This document shows, one piece after another, positions 49,901-60,372 of a stretch of DNA of 64,000 bases. Both the position numbers and the translations under genes were made by a program. Each line of letters begins with the position of its first letter. Position 1 is the first letter of the stretch. Origin of the DNA: Apteryx mantelli (lineage: Eukaryota; Chordata; Aves; Apterygiformes; Apterygidae); the NCBI RefSeq assembly GCF_036417845.1, contig NC_089985.1:33872583-33936582 (forward strand), given 5' to 3'. The notes under the pieces are model-generated. The model had not been told where the DNA came from. It saw nothing but the letters and a program-made list of their open reading frames with translations, and made no database searches.

Positions 49901-52900
49901 ATCTATTTTATTGACTGGTTAAAGGAAGTGCAGCATCCTTCAAATATTCTCCTTTTAAGCTAAAAAAAGTTATATCTTGTATGTCCAGTTTGCTTTGAAA
50001 AATGTTCCAACTAGAAATGGGTTGACAGGCTTCGCAGAAGGCTGTTGAAGCTAAAAAGGGGTCTTGCAGCTACCGAGTTTGACTCATTCCCAGTACCATT
50101 GAGAGGTTGTAACTGAGTAGTTGTAGGGAGGTGACAATAAAGTGTAACTGCCTTTCATTGAGTGTAGATGTGAAAAGCAGTTAGACTTGTTCAGCGATAG
50201 CTTGTTGGAACAACAGGAGTTGTTGCCCCAAACTCTCAGGACTACAATCAAGGGAGAGGGGTAGCAGCCAAATCCAGAGGGCAGAGGCATTTTCCCTGGG
50301 GCCTGAAGACAAGCATAGAGAACAGAGCATTGTTTGGGGGACCTGCAAGTGAGAGAGGGGCAGAAGTAGCACAGAAGACTGAGGAAGACAGCATAATCTT
50401 AATAAAATGCCTGCAGAGCTTTGGGACAAAATGCCAGACGGAAAGAAACTTTTCCTTGGTTCTTTCTGCTGGAATCCATTTTCTTTTTGAACACGCTCGC
50501 ACCAGACTTCATCTCCCAGCAAAAAACAACCACCAGAACTCTAAACATTGACTAATCTGTCAAAAGGGATAATGTCCTTATTTTGACTTCTAACTCAAAA
50601 ATGAAGGTTATAATTCTTCTTTGCCATTTTTCCCTGCCATGGAGAAGAATTTTCTAATAGTCACTGAACAGAGATGGATCAAAGCTGCTGATACCTGATT
50701 GAATCTGCAGTTCCAAAACATCAAGACGGCTGAGATTTGTACTTTTGCCATGGAGTCTTTTGTCTTGAAATGGGACACACAGTGAAAATCACGTGCAGAG
50801 GACTGCATTTTAGTTGTGCATAGGGAGTGCTTTTTACAGAACACCTATCAAAATCACTCGGCAAAGACTGTTTTCTTCCCCACTGCATGGTCTGGGCCAT
50901 GCAAGGTCATAGCAGGAAGCAGCATGGGCCCGTAGTGTAGGCATCCTCCTTCACTTACCCCACAGGAGTTTTCCAGGTGATCATGTATCATGCCAGCTTT
51001 TACCAGTCTCAGTCTAAGTTCCTCGTGATTCTTGGACAGCAGATTATAGGACAACAAGGGAAACTGGTTGTTCCTGCAGTACCAACCAAATACGCTTTTC
51101 GAAGGGGTCGTGAAGCATGACCATCTGCCTTGCTGTGGAGTATTGCTTGTTTTGCTGGGACCTTCCTGGTCCACCTGTAAAGCTCTCAGGGCTTTGGTTG
51201 CCTTTCTTCTGCTGACTAGAACTCAACAAACATCCCACAGAGACCACAGCATATTGCCAGCCATGTCTCCTCTTTGCTCCCCAGGCAACCTGACTCTGCT
51301 CCTGCTGCGGACCAGCTCCCCTTGCCTGGCTGTTGTCTTCAGAGGCACGTGGAGAAGAAGAAATGAGGTAGACTTGTTCTTACTGCAGCTCCTCCATCTC
51401 TTCTGTTTGTTCATTCATTGGTATTGAATCTTCAGATTGCTGGTGGTATCTAATGGCCACAGACTCACAACAGCTTCGCTGTGCAGCATCACCACAGCCC
51501 CAGCACGAGTGAATGATTCCACTTATTAGCAAGTCTCTAAGATGAGATGGACCAGGAGCAACAGCATAATTAATAGAATAAGGTTAGTGTTGGCTTTAGC
51601 TGTGTTTCATGTCTTCATCTTGTCTCCATTATATCCTTGTTTAGGTCTGGTTCTGGCAATGAACTTTCTCTGGCGATACACAGCTCAGCTCCTAGGGCCT
51701 GTGCAGCTTTCAGGAGGAATGCAGTAAATTCTTCAGGGGAAGAGTGGTCCTTGGTGCAGTTTGGTGCCGTATTGTTAACAGCCATCCTATAAGACAAATA
51801 GTAGATGTCTGCAAGATGTGAACAGCCCAGTTCACCTTTCTTCTCTGTTTCTTGATTTTTCACTCCTTCTCTAGTGTTTCGCAGATCATTATTTCATTTG
51901 TACCCCAAACCTGTGCTGTCTTTCCAAAAAAGCAATACCCAGAGTCCTAATACAAAATGCGAACAGATCCCTTCATGCCTTAAATTCATTAAAAATGATC
52001 CTAAAAAAAAAAAAAAAATTTATTCCTCGGGTTTTTACCCAGACTTCTGCATGGAGTTGGCAAAGACATTATGTAATAGCTAAATCTTCATTAGTTATAT
52101 CTGTTTGCTTTGTGCCTTCGTGACAATGATGAACGCTGTAAATAAGTATATTGTCCCATCTTAACAAGGATAGCATATCCATCAATAAGGACACTTACTC
52201 TGTTGAGATCTTTGCAAGGCTGTACAGGGGAGTAAATTAAAGGGAGAATAACATCCTTCATCTAAAGTGTCCTTGTTCTGTCACTTAATGTTTTACCCTT
52301 GCTAATATCTTTCAAAGTCTGGCTCTTAGTCAGAAAAGTCACTCAGTAAATATGACATATTTTATCCAACCTAAATCTACTCAGTCCTAGAATGATTTTT
52401 CTAGGTAGCCATGGCTGCAAGTATAACTTGAAACTCTGCCTGTGACTTCTCACCTTAATTTATCAGCAGTCACAGAAGTTTCTCAGCAGGGTGAGTGAGG
52501 CAGGAAAGGGCATCCAGAAGAGTCACTGATGCTCAGCTGGACGAGGAGCAGCAAACCCTTGTTCAGGCCAGCAGATGAGTGAATCTGAGTGAAAGGCAGA
52601 CAGGATGAGGCTCTGTTCTCAGGAACATTCATTTCAGCCTAGACTAACTTGATTGGTAGCACCGCGCTTAGCCCAAGATGTCTCCACTCAGCAACAGTCT
52701 CAATGTGCAGCAAAATTATATGCTTACTTGTAACTGCCTTATATTTCAAGGACATCCTTAATTTATGCACAGATTATAGGATCATAGGTCCACAGTGTCC
52801 AGGCAGGAGCTAGAGGTGATCTTCAGGGTATTGTGAGGAGGGGGAAAGCATGGGTCTGTGCCACTTTTGGGACAGGTCCATGCTCACAGCTACCTACCAA

Positions 52901-53204
52901 GTGGAGGACCTAGAGATAGCACATCCACCATAAACCCATTTGCTTTTGTACCAGCATCGTGAGATCGATGCTGAGCAGAGACATCAGCTGCAGGCTCTCC
53001 CTCTGCAATGGCAGTGGACAGGAATTGTCTCTGACACATGGAACTGTGAGCTTTCCACCTGATGTTATGTGCACAGCTGGATAAAGGAGTCCGCCACGGT
53101 GAGGGACTGAGGTTCCCACCAAAATCAGCATGTCCCCTGGCTAATCTGCACAGTGCTTATACCACTGATTTCAGCACAGTTATTCCTCGGTCACCCCAGT
53201 GTTT

Positions 53205-53229
53205 AAAAAAAAAAAAAAAAAAAAAAAAA
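53205..53229 (+). repeat. 25-base A run
   Basis: Uninterrupted A25. The sequence upstream shows no retroposed gene or SINE body that I recognise, so I call only a homopolymer. Confidence 0.95.
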
Positions 53230-55014
53230 GGAAGCAAAAGCGAATTGTAGTGGTGGACTTGTTCCAGGTTTACGGAACAGTCCAGGAGTAAAAATCAGAG
53301 CATGGCCTGCAGAGGGAAGAAAAGAGCTGTGGTAGCAATCACAGCGGTCTCCTGGTCCTCTTCCCTCTCTCTGTTTCTGCTCCCTACCAAGTTATTCCTC
53401 AGGAGCAGGCTCTGATCTGAATAGCTTGTATTTAAGCATTAGGTATATTTAAAACCCATTCATATCAAACCAGAATTAAACTCCTGGATTTTATTCAAGG
53501 TTCATTCCCTCTGAGAAAGGACTGAGAAGAAAATTATGGTTAACTGAATGCCTCACCCATCCAGTATGCACAAAAAAATCCCCTCAGGAGGTAAGAAGTG
53601 AGGCTTGACTATTGTCTTGCCTCATTGCATTGTTATCTGTATATAGGCCAATTTCTCAATCCATTTAGAAATGCACTAATCGTCATTGGAGCTATTTGCT
53701 GACGACTGTGAAGTAGCTTAATAATGAAGAGGAAGTCCATTTATTTGTTAACATTTGCAAAAATAATTGCCTGTCACTTAACCGAACATCCTTTGCCCCA
53801 GAAACACTTGCTCTTCAGCACTTTTTTTTGAGCTGCGCTCTTTGAAACGCCACTTATAATTTCCAGTCCCTCAAGGGCTCATTCTCAGCTGCTGTGACAT
53901 GAGTCAGAAAACACACTCCACAAGGGGACACTAAACGTCCTGTCAGTTTTGCTGCAACAAGAGGAGAGCATATTAATAGAGCAGCATTGCCGTACTCCAA
54001 GAGGCCTCTGGCAGTCGTGTTGCAGCTCCAAGATACTGCTTAAAACTGCAGGGGGTTAAGAGACTGCAATTCCTCTGCTGCCTGCCCTGCTCCTCCACTG
54101 GACATTGCGACAGCAGTGGAAGAGTTTTCACCTGCAGGGCCCAGCATCCACAGGACCACCTCTTGGTGGCTGCCCAAGGAGACAGGCGCATGGGGTAGCC
54201 CTGGCCCCACTGTCCACGTGCCAGCAGCTGTCTTCTGCCTCCCCTTTGCTAGCCCTGCGAGAGGGGCAAAAGAGAGACAAAATGAAGGCAGACTGGGCAT
54301 GCAGAGTAAGTGCTAGGGAGTGAGTTCTGAAGCAAGGAGGAAAGGTTTGGGGAAGGTGGAGGAGAGAAAGATGTCTTGGGGGAGAGGGCAAGGGATGGAG
54401 ACTTGTCTTCCTCATCTCAGCATAGCCCTCTGCCCACGAAACCTATCGGCAGAGACGGCACCTCTACCAGCTCCATTCTGTGCCTCAGTGAAACTCTGGG
54501 AGGGCTTTATCCTTTACATGTAGCAACACACTCCTCTCCTCTCCTCTCCACTAGGCCCAGCATTTCCTCTGCCATCCCAGCACTCCCACCACCAGGCATA
54601 AAATAAGCCAACTTGTTCATTAGTTCTGAGGAAGCAAAATTCAGCCTTTTTATACTACTGAGAAGCTTTGAGGTCCTCTGAATACCAGGGAAGATGGGTT
54701 TGCGTCAACAGAATGGACAGGTAACCAGAACATCTGAGGTGCCTTGCCAAGCCCCCTAGAGATAAGTGGGAGCAATCAAAAGTAACTCCCCCAAAATCAA
54801 TAGAGATTTGCCTATTTACAACAGCTGGTCTTCTGCCACTGTAATATTTTTCACTCCAATGATTGCTCCATTGTATGCAAGCTGTGTTGAGTTTTTATTG
54901 CTTCCCAGGCATGTGAAATCCCCTCTCCGCCCCATCCGTTCCACAGGGCAAGGAGCTCCACTTCTCATCTCCTCGGGGTGGACAGCTGCCAATGTTGACT
55001 TAAGAGCAAGGTGA

Positions 55015-55445
55015 GCCAGGGAGCGCGAGATAAATGCCGCTGTCAGATACGGCCCAGCAGAGTCGCACTTCTCCCCAGGGTGCGCCACGAGCACATCTCA
55101 CCTGGGGCGCCAGCACTGTGGGAGACCGGCGCCCAGGGCCAAGGATGCCTTGCACCTCGGGCTTGCATCATCCGCCCAGCAGCAGTGGGCAGGGACAGCG
55201 GCGGGAGGTGGGTGACAGCTGTATCCCGGGCAGAAGTGCAGGAGGAGCACGCCTTCACGCTGGCCCCAAGGAGCTGGCTTGGAGCACGCCTCCCCAGCTG
55301 GTGCCAGGGAGAGGAAGGCCACAAGACTGTGGGGCAACGAAGCAGGACGGCACTGCGGACAGGCTCAGGTATTGGGTGCTTCTGCGGCACAGCCACTGCA
55401 GTCCTAGCCTACTGCACCAGCAACGGCGCTGGCCCCATGACTTGG
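55015..55445. promoter_or_regulatory. CpG-rich block (possible small CpG island)
   Basis: By hand count there are about 27 CpG in about 430 bp with GC near 64 percent, an observed/expected ratio around 0.6, in a window otherwise poor in CpG. It lies 4.8 kb upstream of the SLC5A9 start. It also contains the window's longest open frame (201 codons, 55034-55639), whose composition (G, R, P, S rich, no domain) is what GC-rich DNA gives by chance. It may be a distal promoter or enhancer, or simply a GC-rich patch. Confidence 0.5.
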
Positions 55446-57829
55446 GTGAACTGGTCAGTGTAATAACACTTGTTAGGGTCCTGCGGGCACAAGTCAATGT
55501 CCTTCTAGGGGGCTCAGGAGACTCGTGGTATGTTACAGCTTCTGGGAATGGGATTATTAGATTTATTTACTTTTTAGGGGTGTCAGTGCTGCAAGTGTTT
55601 GCAAATGTTAATTTTTACTCGTACAGTGTCTCAGGATGATAGGATGAAAGAAGCTGGGTTGGGTAAGTGTTTTGGGTTGGGTTCCCTGTAGAGGGCTGGA
55701 TTCTTGGTTAGGGTGGACTGGAGACACTGGTTTTGCTTGCTTCTTGGGGAGGAATTTGATGCATTTCAAGATTAGGCAACTGTCTTTTTGCTTTTGGGTG
55801 TTGCGGTGTTAAGAGGGAAGTGTGTGGGTGAGTGTAAATCAGCTCTGTGCACCGAGCGCTGCCTGTTTACACCAGGGGATTTAGGTTTCCAGATATTTAA
55901 TTTCTGGTAACTGTACTTCAGCTTGTTGAAACAGTTCAATCTTGAAAAGCCTCTTGTGGATAATGAGACTATGGGGAGGCACTGCTCCCAGAGAGCCTCA
56001 GACCCGGGAGTGGGGGTGGACAGAAGCCTCGCTTTAGCAATGCAATTAATTAGGAAGTCAGTAGCCAGCATTTGCAAGAAAATTCATTGCAAAATTCTAA
56101 GTGAGATGCTGGGAGAGACAAGAATAAAACAAAATGAAGGAAAGGTTTTGATGCCTCTCTTGAAACAAAGAGCAAATGAAGCTCACATCAGTTTGAAAAG
56201 TCACCCGTGATCTTTCACGGGTGGAGGACCACAGATGGTAGGGAGGGAGGTTGTGGGGCTGGAGATGGTTGTTCTTTGAGAACCACAGGGACTGCCTGGG
56301 GAAAGCTTGTGCCTTATAGCTAGCTTTGTCACTGCTTTGCGATCCTGGTAGGAGCACTGGCACGCAACTCTCCCAAAGCTGTCAAAACAAGGGAGCAGCG
56401 GGGCAGCATGACCCACACGCCAGCCTGGGGCAACACTGATTCAGAGGCCTGGTGATGTCAAGGAGAGCTGGGTTGGTGCAGGAGGTTGCCCACCACAGAT
56501 CAGGCAGGGTGGGTCTGCCAACCTTGTCCCCAGACCAGGTTGGCACCCTCAGAGCTGAGGACCCCGTCCCACATTGGAAAGTATGAAATAGCTGCAGGCA
56601 GAGGTAATGCAAGGACCTTTCCAGACAGATCAGAGCATTGTAGAAACAAGACAGGGTAGCAGGAGTGGTTTCCCCACCCCACAGAGCTACAAGGCTTCAG
56701 AGGAAGGTCCTGTAGAGCAGGGGACAGCAGTCTAGATCTTCTAAGAGAGCAACAAAATGCTGTCAGCTCATGCTGCCACTGACTGTTTTTCCAAGAGCGA
56801 GAATAATGTCTCCAGCATGCTGAGGCATCACAAAGCAGTGCAGACCCTGGAGAGCCGTTGTACTTGAGTCAATGGCTGAGATTGAACTAGAGCCCTTACA
56901 GGAAGAAAACTCGCCTCGCTCGGGTTGCTGGTTCTCCGGGAGAGCCAGACACTTTCCTCTCATAAGTTAGATTTTGTCTTGAGCCATGGGCTGGGAGAAA
57001 TGCTCGTGACCAAGCTCTTGAAGACCCCTGGGGAGGCCATGAGTGTTAGCCCTTGCCAGGCCTTCTTGGATGGATGAGGATGTTTGAGTTTTGGGGGCTG
57101 GTACCAGGGTCTAGATAATCCTGTATGTGCCCTAAGTCTTATCCTCTTTCTCTTAGCATGCAGCTAGAGCCCTTCATGGTTTCTTTTCTGACAGTCCCCA
57201 GTGCAAACCCCACTGTGCCTGCTAGAGCGGCAGACTCCAGGCAAACATCTCACAAGGAAATCTGTCGTAGCTTCCAGCTCTGTCTGCTAGCTCTCTTTGG
57301 GAGGACGCCTGCCCCTCTGCTGTGTCTTCTACTGCAGTATCCCCTCCGTAGGAGTGCTCATGAAATGCCTCCAGCACATTCATGATCTCCTTGGTGCTAC
57401 CACAGGTGGGGAAACTGAGGCAGAGAAGTGCAGCTCTCTTGGAGGGGAATTCACAGCACTGTGGGCGCTATGTGGAGCTGTCAAGGAGAAAAGTAGCTCT
57501 TCCTTAGCCAGCGGAGAGAGAGGGAGAGATATCTCCAGAGGGTGACCAGGGCCAGCCATGATCTGGAGATGCTTGTCTTTATAAACCAGGGAGGAAACAG
57601 AGGCCACAGGCCCGTGTGGCATTGGTGGTGGAATTGGGATCCAAAAGGTGGATGAGGTGAATGCCTTTTAGCATCTTGAGGAACCACCCTGGGAAGCTCA
57701 GGGTCTATGCCTGTGCTGCAGTCTCTGTCTCCTGGAGTACATGGATTATGACCAGCAGTTCAAGTGCCCCCAGGACTGTCCTGGATGCCTCCCATCCCCT
57801 CCAAACAAGGCCGAAGGGCAGAGGGAGGT
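55446..57829. other. Gene-free stretch between two CpG-rich blocks
   Basis: No exon was recognised. A short CORE-SINE-like piece lies at 57395-57440. Confidence 0.55.
57395..57440 (-). mobile_element. Possible CORE-SINE core fragment, antisense
   Basis: aggtggggaaactgaggcag plus agaagtgcag matches the antisense core gatggggaaactgaggcac, agagaagt. Only about 45 bp is recognisable. Confidence 0.45.
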
Positions 57830-58350
57830 GGAGGGACGGGTCCTGCTTGGCTCAGGTGTGAGGAGGCGGAGAAGAGCAAGACGTTTCCGCACAGCTGGGA
57901 AGCGGCCCCCACTGCGCCACGTGGCTGCCAACGCCTCCAGGACAGGCAGGAGGAGCTGGAGTTACCAGTTTGCTGCCGTGCAAACCGCGGGGAGAGGCCC
58001 CCTCCTACCTGCCCGTGCCCACAGCACCTGCTGCTCCTGCTGCCGGTGCACTTCCGTCACGCAGGGGCGCTGGCTGAGGACGTGCTTGCCACACAAGCGC
58101 CTTAGTGACGTTGGCTGAGGACGCGCTTGTCACGCAAGCGCCTTAACTCCCTCGCTGCTGGCTGCGGTGGTGCTGGGGAGCCTGCCGATAAAACTTAGCC
58201 GTCTCCCCTGCTGCGCTTTCCGCCCTTCGCTACCCACAAAGTGAAAATGTTCAGCTTAGCACACCTCCCCTTCTGCTGATGGGCCGCTGTGAGCCCTTTT
58301 GCAGCACAGAGGCTCCCCGAGCTACAGCGTGAGGCTGCGAAGGAGGCAGC
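57830..58350. promoter_or_regulatory. Second CpG-rich block (possible CpG island)
   Basis: Roughly 30 or more CpG by hand count, dense between 57890 and 58240, with a perfect cacgtg at 57918-57923, a tgacgtt CRE-like word at 58106-58112 and the 41-bp tandem repeat at 58071. It starts 2.4 kb upstream of the SLC5A9 start codon. It could be a CpG-island promoter of an upstream 5' UTR exon or of a non-coding transcript. No exon could be proven. Confidence 0.5.
58071..58145 (+). repeat. 41-bp tandem repeat, two clear copies
   Basis: 58071-58104 and 58112-58145 are the same 34-base core (tggctgaggacg, gcttg, cacgcaagcgcctta) with three mismatches, and the period is 41. A partial third copy (gtcacgcaggggcgc) precedes it at about 58056. 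Each unit carries several CpG. Confidence 0.85.
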
Positions 58351-60159
58351 ACACGGCCGGCCTGAGTGAGGACAGAGGCACCAGTGCCCTGCCACGGCTC
58401 TGTTCCTGGGCTGGTCCAGCCCTGGGAGCCTTGGCGTAGGGGTCTGGGCGTGGGTCCTGTACCCCAGGGTGGGCTCTGCTTTCCAGCTGCTGCCCTGCCC
58501 GAGGGCAATGGCAGCAGCCGGCCCTGGGCCATGCACAGCAGTGGTGCCTGCGTCCCCTGGGCTCTTCTCACCTTGGCTGCTGCCAAGGGCTGTTTGTCCT
58601 TCAGCTTTTGGTTAAGGTTTGGTTTTTTTAAGAGCAGCTATACTTCAATACCAAAGTCCAAGATGCTCTTTGAGAGCAGTTCTCTGCAAATTCCAAACCT
58701 GGGGACTTGCTCCCATTTCCACCGCGTGGAAAAACCCCTTCTGAGGGGCAACGGGGTTAGAGCATCCTGCCTGGTGTGGGGACTGGGAACAAGGACTGCT
58801 GGCAGTTTCCTCCAGCCCTCAGATTCGTGATTTGTCTCAGTGCTGTATTTTGTGCCCAACAAAGAACTTTTAGGATTGTGAAAGGAACTACCCAGTCTAG
58901 GATCTTTTGTCCTGGCTCTCGCCATGCAGGGGAAAGTCTATGTAATGATGTCGTGGACATGCCTGCCATGTGCTTTTGGTTTATTTACTTGTCTTTACCT
59001 TTAAAGCTCACTAGAGATTTTTAAGGTTTCTTCCTGCGTGTGTGCAGGCTGGAAGCAGCTTTACTGTCTAGTGAAAACCGAGATTGTCACTGAATCACAG
59101 GATTCTGGCACCTGGCGCTTTAAGGCAAACACAAGCTAAACCAAAACTTGGAAAAGCAATTTGCTGCAATAGGAATTGAAATATCCCTGTTACTAACTGC
59201 CCATATTATGATAGCACCAAAGAGACCAACCACAAATTAGCACCAGATTGCAGTGGGTGCTTGTGACCACAAGGCGGGCAAGATAGGGTCGGATACTGAT
59301 GGAGAGAGACACTCAAGGCTCATAAGAAGTTAAACAGGATAGATTTAATAAAGTACTTACTGAGTACGGGTCAGACGCATCGGCTGGACGCATGGGTGGG
59401 ACTCAACTCGTTGTTCATAAGGGCCCCTTAAATCTACTAGAACTATTTCCTTATTTAAGCTGGACTGACCTTGAGTAGCTACTGCCCAGGAAGCAGCTAG
59501 ACATTGTTGACAAAACAGAATATGCATGCCTGGCCCTGCTGGGAATTTGGTCAGTGTGTAGTTTCACATGCTGGGCCTGCTACCACGTACTGCCAGTCAC
59601 TGACTTCTCACCAGATCTTCCGCAGGTGTTCTCACTACAGTGCTAAACAAGCACAGAACAAAATGCTTATTTATTCCTCTAAGAGCTGCCAGTCCAAATG
59701 GACTGTGAGTATTTATTTCCACCAAGTATATGTGGACTCTTCTCTTCAGCTGGCCATGGTCAGCAGATCCTGCACAAATAGACATCTTACACAAGCATGC
59801 CCTGAAAACCCACATCCAGAAGAAAGAATGACTTCCCTCTTAACTCAGTTCCTCTTAGGAGGAACTTTCCCTTCTAGGACACTATGGAAGAAGGTGATGG
59901 GAAACATGGGGGAACAAGCTGATCTGACATTTATTCCTTTGCCATCCTGACAAAGGCTGTCCCGGATGGATAAATGGAAAACAGAAGAGACCACTGGTCA
60001 GAGGACAGAGAAGCCACTGGGAGAGATGTTCACACCCCAGAGGTGCAGGGAGGGCCTTGCTCATGAGCCACGGTCCCAAAGACACATCAGGGGCCCCCAG
60101 GCAAGCATTAGCCGCAGTCCTGCCTGGCTCCTGCTGCCCACTAACACCTTCTCCACCCT
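58351..60159. other. SLC5A9 5' flank, no recognised exon
   Basis: GC falls toward AT-moderate sequence after 58600. 59310-59420 holds taataaagtacttactgagt and two gacgcat words in a block whose origin I cannot name. An upstream non-coding first exon of SLC5A9 could lie here, but no splice pair can be chosen from sequence alone. Confidence 0.5.
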
Positions 60160-60172
60160 GTTAATTATTACA
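60160..60172 (+). promoter_or_regulatory. HNF1-like site in the SLC5A9 proximal 5' flank
   Basis: GTTAATTATTACA matches 10 of the 12 specified bases of the HNF1 palindrome GTTAATnATTAAC; only the last two bases differ. It ends 71 bp before the start codon. HNF1 is a known activator of the related SLC5A1 and SLC5A2 promoters in kidney and intestine, so the position is meaningful. Function here is inferred from motif and place only. Confidence 0.6.
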
Positions 60173-60187
60173 AGGGAACTGAAGGAG

Positions 60188-60192
60188 GCCAA
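60188..60192 (+). promoter_or_regulatory. CCAAT box between the HNF1-like and HNF4-like sites
   Basis: The sequence aggCCAATgtg lies between the HNF1-like and HNF4-like sites, about 50 bp before the start codon. CCAAT alone is a weak signal. Its value comes from its neighbours. Confidence 0.35.
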
Positions 60193-60199
60193 TGTGCAC

Positions 60200-60208
60200 C
60201 AAAGTCCA
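60200..60208 (+). promoter_or_regulatory. HNF4-specific motif upstream of SLC5A9 start
   Basis: CAAAGTCCA is an exact match to the HNF4-specific half-site-like binding motif. It lies 35 bp before the ATG and 27 bp after the HNF1-like site. HNF1 and HNF4 act together on many renal and intestinal transporter genes. The transcription start is not visible from sequence, so the site could be in the promoter or in the 5' UTR. Confidence 0.55.
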
Positions 60209-60243
60209 GTGCAAAAGGGAAAATCAGCAGTTCGTTTGCAGCC

Positions 60244-60372
60244 ATGAGCCAGCCCATCTCAGCCGCCACGGAGCTGCCCACACTGCCAGAGGAGACAAGC
60301 GCGCCCTTTGGGGTGGCCGACATTGTCGTTGTGGTTGTTTACTTCGCCTTTGTCCTCGCTGTTGGGATATGG
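60244..60372 (+). CDS. SLC5A9: SLC5A9 (SGLT4) coding exon 1, start codon to first splice donor
   Basis: This exon encodes the first 43 residues of a sodium-coupled sugar cotransporter of the SLC5 family, a plasma-membrane protein that in mammals carries mannose, fructose, glucose and 1,5-anhydroglucitol. Residues 1-21 are a polar extracellular N-terminus (MSQPISAATE...). Residues 22-43 form the first membrane helix, with the family pattern ADI-VVVVVYF-FVLAVGIW. The exon ends exactly after the conserved GIW and is followed by the donor gtgagt, the same phase-0 boundary used in SGLT1 and other SLC5 genes. The start was chosen because an in-frame stop lies at 60142-60144 with no ATG between it and 60244, and the context gcagccATGa is a good Kozak site. 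The N-terminus is shorter than that of human SLC5A9, which is normal for this variable region. Paralogue choice rests mainly on exon 2. Confidence in the family is very high. Confidence 0.93.

Larger units (their letters stand above)
42183..55014. other. Long gene-free stretch with low-complexity and G-rich tracts
   Basis: Holds the A/purine tract at 44219-44332, G-quadruplex motifs at 45865 and 46894, a TTA-rich run at about 47670, A runs at 49023-49036, 52003-52018 and 53205-53229, and CTCCT units at about 54533-54550. The 155-codon minus frame at 46454-46921 and the 145-codon plus frame at 42491-42928 look like chance. 53600-53800 is repeat-free and AT-rich with several ATTA and TAAT words. 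Confidence 0.55.

Noticed and set aside
50854..51174. 106-codon minus-strand frame considered as a possible exon
   Set aside because: No splice borders bound it well and the translation resembles no family I know.
53205..53229. A25 as the tail of a processed pseudogene
   Set aside because: No gene or SINE body was recognised upstream, and no target-site duplication could be picked out.
55034..55639. Longest open frame in the window (201 codons, + strand)
   Set aside because: It lies in a GC- and CpG-rich block where stop codons are rare, has competing frames on both strands, no domain, no splice context and a mixed composition. Chance is the simplest reading.
59310..59420. Possible LTR or transposon end (aataaagtacttac, paired gacgcat words)
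   Set aside because: No terminal repeats, no primer-binding site and no family resemblance that I could confirm.
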